Shown here piece after piece: positions 35,001 to 43,727 of a stretch of 64,000 bases of DNA (positions are counted from its first letter, which is position 1; every line of letters starts with the position of its first letter). The stretch is from Dyadobacter frigoris (GTDB lineage: Bacteria; Bacteroidota; Bacteroidia; Cytophagales; Spirosomataceae): contig NZ_SZVO01000023.1 in assembly GCF_005280585.1 (NCBI RefSeq), positions 1-64,000 on the forward strand. Reading direction: 5' to 3'. The translations under genes and the position numbers were made by a program. Under the pieces are notes generated by a model. It was given only the letters and a program-made list of their open reading frames with translations. It ran no database searches and was not told the origin of the DNA.

Positions 35001-35678
35001 ATGAAAATATTAGTTGTCGAAGACGAGAAAGGTTTGGCGGAAAGCATTGTGGATTATCTGACAAAAGAAGGATTCATTTGTGAGGTTGCTAATACGTTCT
35101 GGCAGGCCGATGAAAAGGTCAGTTTGTATCAATATGACTGTACGATTGTGGACCTAACGCTTCCGGATGGGGAAGGTTTTGGTATTATTCAAACTTTGAA
35201 AAAGATAGCTGCTACAACAGGAATCATTATTATATCGGCCAGAAATACACTGGAAGACAAGATAAAAGGACTGGAAATCGGTTCGGATGATTATATGACC
35301 AAACCTTTTCATCTTTCCGAACTGAATGCCCGCGTAAAATCACTGATCCGTCGCCGGAATTTTGGAGGAAATAATGATATGGCCTGGCGGGAGATCCGGG
35401 TTCAGTTACAAGCCAGAAAAGTTTTCGTTGGAGAAAAGGAAACACTTTTGTCCAGAAAAGAATATGATCTGCTCTTATATTTTTTGTCAAACATCGATGT
35501 TGCACTTACCAAAGAATCGATCGCGGAACATCTTTGGGGCGATCATATGGATTCGGCAGATTCTCTGGATATGGTTTACTCACACATTAAAAATCTACGG
35601 CGCAAAATTCTTGAAAAGGGCGGAAGAGACTATATTCAGTCTATCTATGGTATTGGCTATAAATTCGCAGCTTCTTGA
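35001..35678 (+). CDS. OmpR-family DNA-binding response regulator
   Basis: A 225-residue protein. It has a receiver domain (VVEDEKGLAES, phosphoacceptor Asp51 in IVDLTLPDG, ISARNT, Lys in MTKPFH) and a C-terminal winged-helix domain (about 130-225) ending LRRKILEKGGRDYIQSIYGIGYKF, the Trans_reg_C signature. It is divergent from the efflux operon. Its stop codon overlaps the start of the histidine kinase gene. It likely binds the phased repeats in the intergenic region. Confidence 0.95.
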   Translation: MKILVVEDEKGLAESIVDYLTKEGFICEVANTFWQADEKVSLYQYDCTIVDLTLPDGEGFGIIQTLKKIAATTGIIIISARNTLEDKIKGLEIGSDDYMTKPFHLSELNARVKSLIRRRNFGGNNDMAWREIRVQLQARKVFVGEKETLLSRKEYDLLLYFLSNIDVALTKESIAEHLWGDHMDSADSLDMVYSHIKNLRRKILEKGGRDYIQSIYGIGYKFAAS

Positions 35679-36955
35679 AACTACTAGAAAAAACAAGCCG
35701 CATTTATCTGATGGTTTCGCTGGTCATTTATCTGGCCGTCGGGATTGCGTTTTACTGGATCATCAAATATATGATTTATGATGAAGTAGAAACGCGTTTG
35801 AAAGTTGAAATGCGTGACTTTGAATCTTTTATTCGCTCGCATGACACCTGGAACAACAATTCCTATTTTGTTGAGAATAAAATTGAAGTCGTTCCGGTAA
35901 GCGGTGAGTATAACCATGCCGTGGTATTTAAAGATACGCTGCTTCAAAATCGGTATGATGAAGGAATCGGGCCGTTCCGTCAATTGACTTTTTATACGAT
36001 TATTGGAGGCGTTCCGCACCGGGTTGCGATCAGAAAATCCATGATTGAATCCTACAAATTGATCGAGGCGATTTCCGCGGCTATGGTTACGTTTTTAGGA
36101 TTGCTTATGATCAGTATGTTCATGTTTCAAAGACGACTTTCGGGAAAATTATGGAAACCGTTTTACGATACGCTGACCAGAATTAAGGAATTTGATTTAA
36201 CAAAAAAGGAAAAATTACAGCTCCCTCAAAGTGAAGTAACCGAATTCAGCGAGCTGGATGATGTGTTGAAAAAGATGGCTGACAAGATGCAGCATGATTA
36301 TACTAGCCTGAAAGAATTTACCGAAAATGCTTCCCACGAAATACAAACGCCTCTTGCGCTGATAAATGCGAGAGTGGAACAATTCATTCAATCCAAAGAT
36401 TTGAGTGAAAACCACACGTACTGGATTGAGGAAATTTATCATGCATCCAGAAGGATGTCCCGGTTAAATCAGGGATTGTTACTTTTGGCAAAAATTGAAA
36501 ATCAGCAATTTACAGATAGCGAAGATCTTGATCTGGTAGATTTATTGAAAAGCAAACTTTCGGATTTTGAAGATATTTTAACGCATAAACAAATCGAAGT
36601 AAAGATGGATTTACGAAGTCGTTTTGATATCAATATGTCGCCTTCACTTGCTGATATTTTACTGAATAATATTTTGAGCAATGCCATCCGTCATAATTAT
36701 TTAAATGGTCAGCTTTATCTTGAATCGGATGAAAACTTTTTAAAGATCAGTAATACAGGTAGTGCGCTGAGTACAGATCCGGAAAGATTATTCGAGCGGT
36801 TTAAAAAGGAATCAGCCGGAGCAGAATCAGTTGGGTTAGGGCTGGCAATTGTAAAGCAGATCTGTGATAATTATTCACTGGAAATTGAATACACTTATCA
36901 TGAAACGATTCACTCGATTATTATTCGGCAAGAGGTGAAGGAGGTGACTGGGTAA
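35675..36955 (+). CDS. Sensor histidine kinase, partner of the OmpR-type regulator
   Basis: A 426-residue kinase. It has TM1 (about 10-30, YLMVSLVIYLAVGIAFYWII), a periplasmic sensor of about 100 residues, TM2 (about 135-155), a HAMP-like region, an H-box (ENASHEIQTPLAL), an N-box (LLNNILSNAIRHN) and a G-box (ESVGLGLAIVKQI). The catalytic domain is short, like many Bacteroidota kinases of this group. Translation appears to start at TTG 35675, overlapping the regulator stop in TTGA, so synthesis is coupled. The signal sensed is unknown. Efflux control suggests a membrane or xenobiotic stress cue. Confidence 0.92.
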   Translation: MKLLEKTSRIYLMVSLVIYLAVGIAFYWIIKYMIYDEVETRLKVEMRDFESFIRSHDTWNNNSYFVENKIEVVPVSGEYNHAVVFKDTLLQNRYDEGIGPFRQLTFYTIIGGVPHRVAIRKSMIESYKLIEAISAAMVTFLGLLMISMFMFQRRLSGKLWKPFYDTLTRIKEFDLTKKEKLQLPQSEVTEFSELDDVLKKMADKMQHDYTSLKEFTENASHEIQTPLALINARVEQFIQSKDLSENHTYWIEEIYHASRRMSRLNQGLLLLAKIENQQFTDSEDLDLVDLLKSKLSDFEDILTHKQIEVKMDLRSRFDINMSPSLADILLNNILSNAIRHNYLNGQLYLESDENFLKISNTGSALSTDPERLFERFKKESAGAESVGLGLAIVKQICDNYSLEIEYTYHETIHSIIIRQEVKEVTG

Positions 36956-36966
36956 TTATTTTAAAG

Positions 36967-37335
36967 TTAAGAAGCCAGGGCATGTTCAGAAATAAGCACG
37001 TCCAGAGGAAATCCCAAACCTTTATTCAGGTTTCTAATCATCTCAATGGATAAGCCCCTTTTTCGGTTTAATACCTTTGATACATTTCCTTTATTTCCCA
37101 TATATGGGACAAGATCTGCCGCTTTTAGGCCCATTTCCTCCATTCGAATTTTAATATATTCTATTGGATCTGGTTCGTCAATTGGATAATTTTCATCTTC
37201 ATATTTATTGACAATAAGTACTAATAAGTCCAGTTCTTTCGCTTCTTTACTTCCTTTTGGTGCATCGAATAACAGATCAATCCTTGCTATGGCTTGATTG
37301 TATTCTTCTTCCGTTTCGATCAATTTAATTTCCAT
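36967..37335 (-). CDS. higA: HigA-type antitoxin (XRE helix-turn-helix)
   Basis: A 122-residue protein. The N-terminal half is acidic and helical (EEEYNQAIARIDLLFDAPKG). Residues about 62-115 form a Cro/C1 helix-turn-helix (RMEEMGLKAADLVPYMGNKG, SKVLNRKRGLSIEMIRNLNKGLG). This matches HigA antitoxins of the HigB/HigA system. It follows the toxin gene by 11 bp in the toxin-first order typical of higBA. It should bind the toxin and autorepress the operon. It is convergent with the histidine kinase gene, with stops 11 bp apart. Confidence 0.88.
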   Translation of the reverse strand: MEIKLIETEEEYNQAIARIDLLFDAPKGSKEAKELDLLVLIVNKYEDENYPIDEPDPIEYIKIRMEEMGLKAADLVPYMGNKGNVSKVLNRKRGLSIEMIRNLNKGLGFPLDVLISEHALAS

Positions 37336-37346
37336 ACCTGTGTAAG

Positions 37347-37640
37347 TTATATAGTCCGTGCATCTATTTTATTGTATTCTGCATGTGTCCCAATCCACTT
37401 AACCATTACTCGTTTATGTTCAAAGCTTATACGAACAACCAGCCTGTAATGGTTTCCTTTGATATTAAATATGATTCTATTGTCTGCAATAAGATCAGCA
37501 CTTTGAAAATCCTGTTTTAAGGTATTTAAATCTTTCCAATTCGTTCTTCTTACGGTTTTAAACCAGGCTGTTAAATACGCTTTTGAATCAGAATGTACTT
37601 CGTAAAAATCTTTTAATTTTTTGTGGCTGATAACATTCAT
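37347..37640 (-). CDS. higB: HigB-type mRNA interferase toxin
   Basis: About 97 residues from ATG 37640 (MNVISHKKLKDFYEVH). An upstream ATG at 37694 lies inside the terminator hairpin and is rejected. HigB family features are AKAYL-like SKAYLTAWFKTVRRTNWKDL, ADNRIIFNIKGNHYRLVV and the C-terminal VMVKWIGTHAEYNKID. Ribosome-dependent mRNA cleavage is known for the family. The His, Lys and Tyr near the end fit the catalytic cluster. It pairs with the HTH antitoxin just downstream. Confidence 0.9.
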   Translation of the reverse strand: MNVISHKKLKDFYEVHSDSKAYLTAWFKTVRRTNWKDLNTLKQDFQSADLIADNRIIFNIKGNHYRLVVRISFEHKRVMVKWIGTHAEYNKIDARTI

Positions 37641-37663
37641 AGTGCTGTACAATTGTAGAACAA

Positions 37664-37710
37664 ATATATAAGGAAAAAGTTGCCGTATGGACAACTTTTT
37701 CCTTATATAT
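37664..37710. terminator. 19-bp perfect hairpin between higB and the thioredoxin-fold gene
   Basis: ATATATAAGGAAAAAGTTG pairs perfectly with its complement around a 9-nt loop. It ends the minus-strand gene at 37727. Because it lies 24 bp before the HigB start, it could also be part of the higBA operator. Confidence 0.7.
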
Positions 37711-37726
37711 AATAAATCAAAATTCT

Positions 37727-39187
37727 TTACTTCCCAATCGCCTTAACCACAGCCTTTTCCAAACTTTGATTATTAGGAAATTCTTGCGGCAACCAGCGCT
37801 CAACAATTTTTCCGGAAGCGCTGATTACTACAAACGGATAGCGAATATCCACCGCATAATTTTGTCTTAATGATTCCGCACTGTCTTCCGAAGCCCATAA
37901 ATGTTTCACGCCGGCTCTGTCCTGTGCATAGGTTTTCCAGCTTCCAAATGGCATTCCTGAAATAAGCGTTACATAAGTAAATGTTACTTTATCAGCATAT
38001 TTTGCTTCCATCGCTTTCAGGCCAGGTTCATGTGCTCCGATATTAAACTGAAAAACCATCACAGTTGGTTTGCCTTCCAGATTTCTCAAAGTAACAGCCG
38101 TGCTGTCGATGCCCAACATCGTAAAATCAGGTGCGTTTGAACCAGGAGTCAGCTTTGCTTTTGTTTCTAAAAGTTTGGTAAAATAATCAGTGTATTCGGA
38201 TTTTGGATATTTGGCTTTGTAATCTGTTAACAAAGTCTGGCTGGTTTCCAAAGTTGGAATCGCTGTTGCCGCATAGTTGAGCCAATAAGTCTGAAGATAT
38301 TCTTCCTGTTTTGGATGTCCTTGCAATTTTGTTTTGCTGAAATCATAAACGTCAGTAACAGCTGCCGGACTAAGTTCGTAACGTGTGGCAGAATCCAGCG
38401 GGAATTTTCTGGTTGTTGGAATCAAAATCCAGTTTCTCAACTCATCACGGTAAGACTGGCTCAATAAAGCCTCATCCGGTAAAATTTTAAAATTAGCCAA
38501 TGTTAGATCTTCCAGTTCCTTTTGCTGAGCCGGATCCAGTTTTTTTGCTCGGTTTCTACGCATGATTTTCTCCTGAAGTAATCTGTGAATCAGGAAAGGT
38601 TCAGTCGTTGTCGTAGCACTAACATAAGCATCAAAAGCAGGTGATGGCGGATTTGAAGATTTAAATGTCGCATAAGCGGTTTGTCTTACTTTCTGCAAAC
38701 TATCACTTTGCTGCGCTACACTTTTGTTATCAATTTGAGATGGTTTGTAGCCGAAAACCGGTAAGTACTGGTACTGGTTTTCAAGAAAATAGGTTTTCAG
38801 GAAATCCTGGTAAACAGCGTTTTTGCCGGAAAAAGTAACATCTGCATTTCCTGCAAAACTTGCTGTCAAATCATCACCAGGCTGAATAAATAACATCCAG
38901 GTTTTATTTACACCACCTCCGCTATATTGAAGACGCATAATTTTCGGTTCACTTAATGCAGTGCTAACTCTTTCGGAGTTTTTCTCTTTGAAATTAACCA
39001 TTGCAAGTGGTTCCAGCCTTGTATCTGCAAGCCCTATTCCCAGGTTGGGGTGGAAATGTACATCTTCCAAAACGAGCGAAACAATGCCCCCATTGGATTT
39101 AGTGGCAGTTAATGTGATGGTCGATGTCTTTTGGGCAAAAGATAACAGACTGGAAAGAAGAAAAATAAGTGTGGTAATTTTTTTCAT
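37727..39187 (-). CDS. Periplasmic thioredoxin-fold protein lacking the CxxC motif
   Basis: A 486-residue protein with a signal peptide (MKKITTLIFLLSSLLSFAQ). The N-terminal 350 residues resemble the helical and beta extensions that precede TlpA-like domains in Bacteroidota (a DUF4369-like region, then helical repeats). The C-terminal 135 residues have the AhpC/TlpA fold (LTPGSNAPDFTMLGIDSTAV, LEGKPTVMVFQF, and a later cis-Pro region YPFVVI). Where WCxxC is expected the sequence reads FNIGAHEPG, with no cysteine. It is therefore unlikely to do disulfide exchange and may be a binding or structural protein. Confidence 0.75.
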   Translation of the reverse strand: MKKITTLIFLLSSLLSFAQKTSTITLTATKSNGGIVSLVLEDVHFHPNLGIGLADTRLEPLAMVNFKEKNSERVSTALSEPKIMRLQYSGGGVNKTWMLFIQPGDDLTASFAGNADVTFSGKNAVYQDFLKTYFLENQYQYLPVFGYKPSQIDNKSVAQQSDSLQKVRQTAYATFKSSNPPSPAFDAYVSATTTTEPFLIHRLLQEKIMRRNRAKKLDPAQQKELEDLTLANFKILPDEALLSQSYRDELRNWILIPTTRKFPLDSATRYELSPAAVTDVYDFSKTKLQGHPKQEEYLQTYWLNYAATAIPTLETSQTLLTDYKAKYPKSEYTDYFTKLLETKAKLTPGSNAPDFTMLGIDSTAVTLRNLEGKPTVMVFQFNIGAHEPGLKAMEAKYADKVTFTYVTLISGMPFGSWKTYAQDRAGVKHLWASEDSAESLRQNYAVDIRYPFVVISASGKIVERWLPQEFPNNQSLEKAVVKAIGK

Positions 39188-39422
39188 GAATGCAGAGATT
39201 GGTTTTGTTGTTTATATGAATAATAAGGAATTTATAATCAAATGATTATAATAACTCCAACGTTACAGGAAATTGAAATAACTGTGCCAATATCGAATTT
39301 CTTTTCGTCAAAACGGCCGATGTCAGGACGATCATTCTATTTTTCATAACGTAGAGCTATCTTTGACTGTGAATCGGGAATTCCTGAACACTTAGAAACT
39401 TTGCTTTTTCCGGCACCAGACA

Positions 39423-42377
39423 ATGATGAACCGCCTGACCTTACTTGATTTTAATACGCTTCGTGATGAATTTGAAGGAGAACTTTACTTCGATGATTCA
39501 ACATTACATACAGCTCAAAGAAAAATTTACGCAACCGACGCTTCCGTTTATCAGGAGATGCCGCTTGCTGTTTCTTTGCCAAAAACGGTTGAGGATATTC
39601 GCAGACTTATAAAATTTGCCAACAACCAAAAGGTAACGCTTATCCCAAGAGCAGCCGGTACCTCTCTTGCAGGGCAAGTGGTTGGAAAAGGAATTGTAGT
39701 CGATATTTCAAAACATTTCGGAGCGATCCTTGAAGTCAATGCGGAGGAAAAGTGGGTGAGAGTTCAGCCCGGGGTAATCCGGGACGATTTGAATAAACAT
39801 CTGGCTCCTTATGGTTTACTATTTGGGCCGGAAACTTCAACTGCCAGTCGGGCGATGATTGGCGGAATGATCGGAAATAATTCCTGCGGTTTACATTCGA
39901 TAAGCTGGGGAACAACGCGTGATCATTTACTGGAAGTGAAAGCTTTATTATCTGACGGTTCGGAAACGGTTTTTAATAATTCCGTTGTCGGAGATTATAC
40001 CAAAAAACTTTCTCTCAACACTTCCGGAAAACGTGAACAGGCGATTTATGCTGGTATGTGGGGGGTTTTGTCAAATCCGGTTGATCAGGAATTAATCAAA
40101 AAACAATTTGCAAAACCAACGGTAACACGGCGAAATTCCGGTTATGCGCTGGATGCGCTGGTTAATAATTTTGAAAAAGATCAGATCAATCTATGTAATC
40201 TTATCGCTGGCTCGGAGGGCACTTTATGTTTTGTGACAGAAGCCAAAATCGCATTAGTAGATATGCCGCCAGCTTCGGTTGGTGTTGTTTGTATCCATGC
40301 AAACTCGTTAGCAGAATCACTTCATGCGAATCGCGTTGCTATGAAATATAGTCCGAAAGCTTCCGAACTGGTGGACCGGTATATCATGGATTTTACCAAA
40401 GGCCATCATATTTATTCCAAAAACAGATTTTTTCTTGAAGGCGATCCGGCTGCTTTGCTGATGGTTGAATTTTGGGGAAATACGGATGAAGAAGTTAAAA
40501 AACAGGCAGAAATTCTTATCGCCGATTTGCTTTCAGAAGGTTTAGGTTATGCTTATCCTTTATTATTTGGTGACGATGCAACAAAGGCCTGGGACATCAG
40601 AAAAGCAGGTTTGGGATTAATCAGAAATTTACCGGGTGATACGCAGCCTGTTAATTTAATTGAAGACTGCGCTGTAGCCGTTGAAGATTTACCTGACTAT
40701 ATCGCGGATCTGGAAAAACTGATTGCCAGTCACGGATTACATGCCTCCTACTACGCTCACGCCGGTGCGGGAGAATTGCACGTGGAGCCGATGATTAATC
40801 TTAAAACCAGTGAAGGAAAACAGAAATTCAGACAGGTATTAGCAGATACGGCGGTTCTTGTCAAAAAATATAAGGGAGCACTTTCCGGGGAACATGGAGA
40901 CGGGCGGCTTCGTGGCGAATTTATCCCGTTTATGATGGGAGAGGAAGTGTACGAAATTTTCCGTCAGGTAAAACGCATCTGGGATCCGAATGGCATTTTT
41001 AATGCAAACAAGATTGTTGATACGCCTCCGATGAACGAGTTTTTGCGGTACGAACAAGACAAACCGCAACCTCATATCGCCACGACTTTTGATTTTTCAA
41101 AACAGGAAGGAATGCTTCGTCTGGCTGAAAAATGCAGCGGATCGGGAGATTGCCGGAAAACGGAATTGACAGGAGGAACGATGTGTCCAAGTTACATGGC
41201 CACACGGAAAGAACGTGATACGACACGCGCAAGGGCTAATATTTTAAGACAATACCTGACGCCTGGGGGCGAAACTGCCGAAGCAGGAACTTCGCAGGAA
41301 ATGGTAAAAGAGATTTTAGATCTTTGTTTATCGTGCAAAGGGTGTAAATCTGAATGTCCGTCCAGCGTTGATGTAGGAAAGATGAAAGCTGAATTTACGC
41401 AACAATATTACGAAACGCACTCAATTCCGTTACGGACAAATCTGATTGCGAATTTTGGCAAACAGATGAAACTGGCTTCAATTGCCCCTTGGGCTTTCAA
41501 CGCTGTTTTTGGAACTCCGGCTCTTAGAAAAGTTGCGAATAAAATGGTGGGTTTTCATCCGGAAAGGTCCATGCCGCTACTTTCAAGTACTACTTTGAAA
41601 CATTGGTGGGAAAAAAGAAAGTCAAAAAATACAAATGTTGAAACGCATTCCAAAGTCTATCTTTTCTGTGATGAGTTTACCAATTATAACGATGTAGAAA
41701 TTGGTAAAAAAGCAGTGATGCTTTTGGAAAAGCTGGGTTACGAAGTTATCATTCCGGAACACGCAGAATCCGGAAGGTCGTATTTATCAAAAGGATTGGT
41801 AAAAGAAGCGCAGAAACTCGCTATTCGAAATATTGAATTGCTGAAAGATATTATCACGCAAAAAACACCTTTAATCGGAATTGAACCATCTGCGATTTTA
41901 TCGTTCAGAGATGAATATATTGATCTTGTTCCTGAGCATTTGAAAATCGATGCTCAGAATATTGCTACCAACGCATTGCTATTTGAAGAATTTATTACAA
42001 GGGAAATTGAAGCTAAAAGAATTACAAAAGCCTCTTTTAGTAAAGAGCAGCGTCTTATAAAACTTCATGGACATTGTCATCAAAAAGCTTTGTCGTCGCT
42101 ATTGACTTCGAAAATAGCATTGTCTTTACCCGAAAATTATAAGGTTCAGCTTATTCCATCAGGTTGCTGTGGAATGGCCGGATCTTTTGGATATGAAGAG
42201 GAGCATTATGCTGTTTCCATGCAAATTGGAGAGTTAGTGCTTTTTCCAACAGTTCGTCAACAGCCGGATGAGGTTATTATAGCCGCACCCGGAACTAGTT
42301 GCAGGCATCAGATTAAGGATGGGACCGGACGGAAGGCAAAACATCCGATCGAAATATTATGGGAAGCACTGAATTGA
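39423..42377 (+). CDS. FAD- and Fe-S-binding dehydrogenase (D-2-hydroxyacid type, YdiJ-like)
   Basis: A 984-residue fusion. It has an FAD-binding type 4 domain (about 40-230, PRAAGTSLAGQVVGKGIVVD and IGGMIGNNSCGLHS), an FAD-linked oxidase C-terminal domain (to about 545, YAHAGAGELHVEP and SGEHGDGRLRGEF), a 4Fe-4S region (CSGSGDCRK, TMCPSYMATRKE, CLSCKGCKSECPSS) and a C-terminal cysteine-rich CCG-type domain (HGHCHQKAL, SGCCGMAGSFGYE). This layout matches YdiJ-like D-2-hydroxyglutarate / D-lactate dehydrogenases, which pass electrons to quinone. The start is the first or second of two ATGs. Monocistronic. Its stop directly abuts the stop of the opposing gene. Confidence 0.92.
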   Translation: MMNRLTLLDFNTLRDEFEGELYFDDSTLHTAQRKIYATDASVYQEMPLAVSLPKTVEDIRRLIKFANNQKVTLIPRAAGTSLAGQVVGKGIVVDISKHFGAILEVNAEEKWVRVQPGVIRDDLNKHLAPYGLLFGPETSTASRAMIGGMIGNNSCGLHSISWGTTRDHLLEVKALLSDGSETVFNNSVVGDYTKKLSLNTSGKREQAIYAGMWGVLSNPVDQELIKKQFAKPTVTRRNSGYALDALVNNFEKDQINLCNLIAGSEGTLCFVTEAKIALVDMPPASVGVVCIHANSLAESLHANRVAMKYSPKASELVDRYIMDFTKGHHIYSKNRFFLEGDPAALLMVEFWGNTDEEVKKQAEILIADLLSEGLGYAYPLLFGDDATKAWDIRKAGLGLIRNLPGDTQPVNLIEDCAVAVEDLPDYIADLEKLIASHGLHASYYAHAGAGELHVEPMINLKTSEGKQKFRQVLADTAVLVKKYKGALSGEHGDGRLRGEFIPFMMGEEVYEIFRQVKRIWDPNGIFNANKIVDTPPMNEFLRYEQDKPQPHIATTFDFSKQEGMLRLAEKCSGSGDCRKTELTGGTMCPSYMATRKERDTTRARANILRQYLTPGGETAEAGTSQEMVKEILDLCLSCKGCKSECPSSVDVGKMKAEFTQQYYETHSIPLRTNLIANFGKQMKLASIAPWAFNAVFGTPALRKVANKMVGFHPERSMPLLSSTTLKHWWEKRKSKNTNVETHSKVYLFCDEFTNYNDVEIGKKAVMLLEKLGYEVIIPEHAESGRSYLSKGLVKEAQKLAIRNIELLKDIITQKTPLIGIEPSAILSFRDEYIDLVPEHLKIDAQNIATNALLFEEFITREIEAKRITKASFSKEQRLIKLHGHCHQKALSSLLTSKIALSLPENYKVQLIPSGCCGMAGSFGYEEEHYAVSMQIGELVLFPTVRQQPDEVIIAAPGTSCRHQIKDGTGRKAKHPIEILWEALN

Positions 42378-42632
42378 TTATTCAGTGCCCCGCACGCTTT
42401 TCATAATGGTGTCCGGATGAACTTCCATGGTTGTATCTGATGCCGCGGTATCGGCAGGCATTGCTGCATTTTCAGATGGAGTATCTGATTCGCTGAAATG
42501 CTCGCCATGATTTAAGAATCCTCCCCAAAAAGCAATTGCCATCAATAACACGCCGGCAACCAACACCCACATCCAAACCTTTTTAGTGTTTTTGGTAGCT
42601 TTCGCTTCCTGATCTGTTTCTTTCCTGTCCAT
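42378..42632 (-). CDS. Small single-pass membrane protein of unknown function
   Basis: 84 residues from ATG 42632 (MDRKETDQEAKATKNTKK). A further ATG at 42653 would add seven residues. A charged N-terminus precedes one membrane helix (VWMWVLVAGVLLMAIAFWGGF). The C-terminal tail is Ser/Thr/Asp-rich and has no recognised domain, probably periplasmic. The start at 42632 places a promoter-like element related to that of the DUF2383 and DUF4142 genes 40 nt upstream, a similar position. It shares a zero-gap convergent boundary with the dehydrogenase gene. Confidence 0.6.
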   Translation of the reverse strand: MDRKETDQEAKATKNTKKVWMWVLVAGVLLMAIAFWGGFLNHGEHFSESDTPSENAAMPADTAASDTTMEVHPDTIMKSVRGTE

Positions 42633-42672
42633 GATTGTAGTGATTTGGTTCACTTATTGCATTACCATTTTT

Positions 42673-42687
42673 GTACCAAATCAAAAT
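42673..42687 (-). promoter_or_regulatory. Diverged relative of the shared promoter element
   Basis: On the minus strand ATTTTGATTTGGTAC matches ATTTTGATGGCATAA in 11 of 15 positions. It ends 40 nt before ATG 42632, compared with 44-45 nt for the two exact copies. Membership is tentative. Confidence 0.35.
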
Positions 42688-42850
42688 GTTACCATTAAAT
42701 AAGGTTTAGGTTAAATTGTGGTGAAAAAATTACCCTAAATCGTGCCTTAACGAACAAATAATATACTAAAAGCGTTGGATTTGTGTTTAGCTTGCTGAAT
42801 TAACACAAAATCGAAGTTCTATGTTTTTTTATAAACAGACTCCCTAAATT

Positions 42851-43612
42851 ATGAAATTCTATCCATTCATCACAGCCATGATTTTATCCATCCTGATTTT
42901 TGCAAATCAGGATACCAAAGCGCAGGATACTAAAAACTTTTTTTCCGTCACTGGAGGATATAGCTTGCCTGTCGGGCAACTTGCCAGGGAAAAACTGAAT
43001 GACCCGCTGGCGGGTTTGGCCGGATCTGGTCATTATGGCCAGGTTAATTATGACCACCGGATCTGGCGCTGGTTTGGGTTCCGGCTCACAGGGAGTTTAA
43101 ATGTTAACAAGACGAATTCTGATCCAATCATTGAAAAAGCCAATTCCTATGTGCAGGCTATTGGCAGGACTTATACCTGGCAAAGTGATGTTTCGGAGTG
43201 GAAAATGGGAGCCGCACTTTTTGGTCCTGCTATTTATTTAAATATGAACAGAGTGCAGATTGAAGCGCACGTGCAGGGTGGGATTGTAAGGGCAAGTACG
43301 CCATCCGTTTATTTAACAGGACAAGGACTGACAGCCGAAGGAACCGTCGATCCAAATGCAACAAAAATTGACGTCAGTTTAAATCATACGATTGTTAAAC
43401 CGATAGGATTTGGTGCCGGATTAAGTTTACGTTTACCATTAGTCAAAGCATTATTTTTCCAAATTAGCGGAGATGTTATAGGAGCAAAAGCGGAAGTTAA
43501 GGATCTTGCTATTGTGGCAAATGTTGGTGGAACACAATATCCGGACCGTTTAAATGAGAAAAGGTTTATCGGCGTCGTAAATGTTGGAGCTGGTCTGGGT
43601 TTGGCATTTTGA
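42851..43612 (+). CDS. Outer membrane beta-barrel-like protein of unknown function
   Basis: A 253-residue protein with a signal peptide (ending DTKAQ). Amphipathic beta-strands alternate with short turns from NFFSVTGGYSLPVG to the terminal strand IGVVNVGAGLGLAF, ending in Phe as outer membrane barrels usually do. It resembles the small OmpW/PorT-like barrel families of Bacteroidota but no specific family is identified. Monocistronic, with a terminator shared with the opposing SusD gene. Confidence 0.65.
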   Translation: MKFYPFITAMILSILIFANQDTKAQDTKNFFSVTGGYSLPVGQLAREKLNDPLAGLAGSGHYGQVNYDHRIWRWFGFRLTGSLNVNKTNSDPIIEKANSYVQAIGRTYTWQSDVSEWKMGAALFGPAIYLNMNRVQIEAHVQGGIVRASTPSVYLTGQGLTAEGTVDPNATKIDVSLNHTIVKPIGFGAGLSLRLPLVKALFFQISGDVIGAKAEVKDLAIVANVGGTQYPDRLNEKRFIGVVNVGAGLGLAF

Positions 43613-43648
43613 GGCGCTCAAAATAATTTTTCGTTACTTAACGGGATA

Positions 43649-43688
43649 AAAAAACAGGATATCGCACGAAGCTGATATCCTGTTTTTG
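43649..43688. terminator. Bidirectional terminator between barrel gene and susD
   Basis: AAAAACAGGATATC pairs with GATATCCTGTTTTT around GCACGAAGCT, flanked by A-rich and T-rich ends. It lies between two convergent genes. Confidence 0.88.
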
Positions 43689-43727
43689 TTATAATGCAAG
43701 TCGAAAATTGTAATGGTCTTTGAAGTT

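Noticed and set aside
37641..37694. Longer HigB starting at 37694
   Set aside because: The extension runs into the hairpin at 37664-37710 and is not part of the HigB family.
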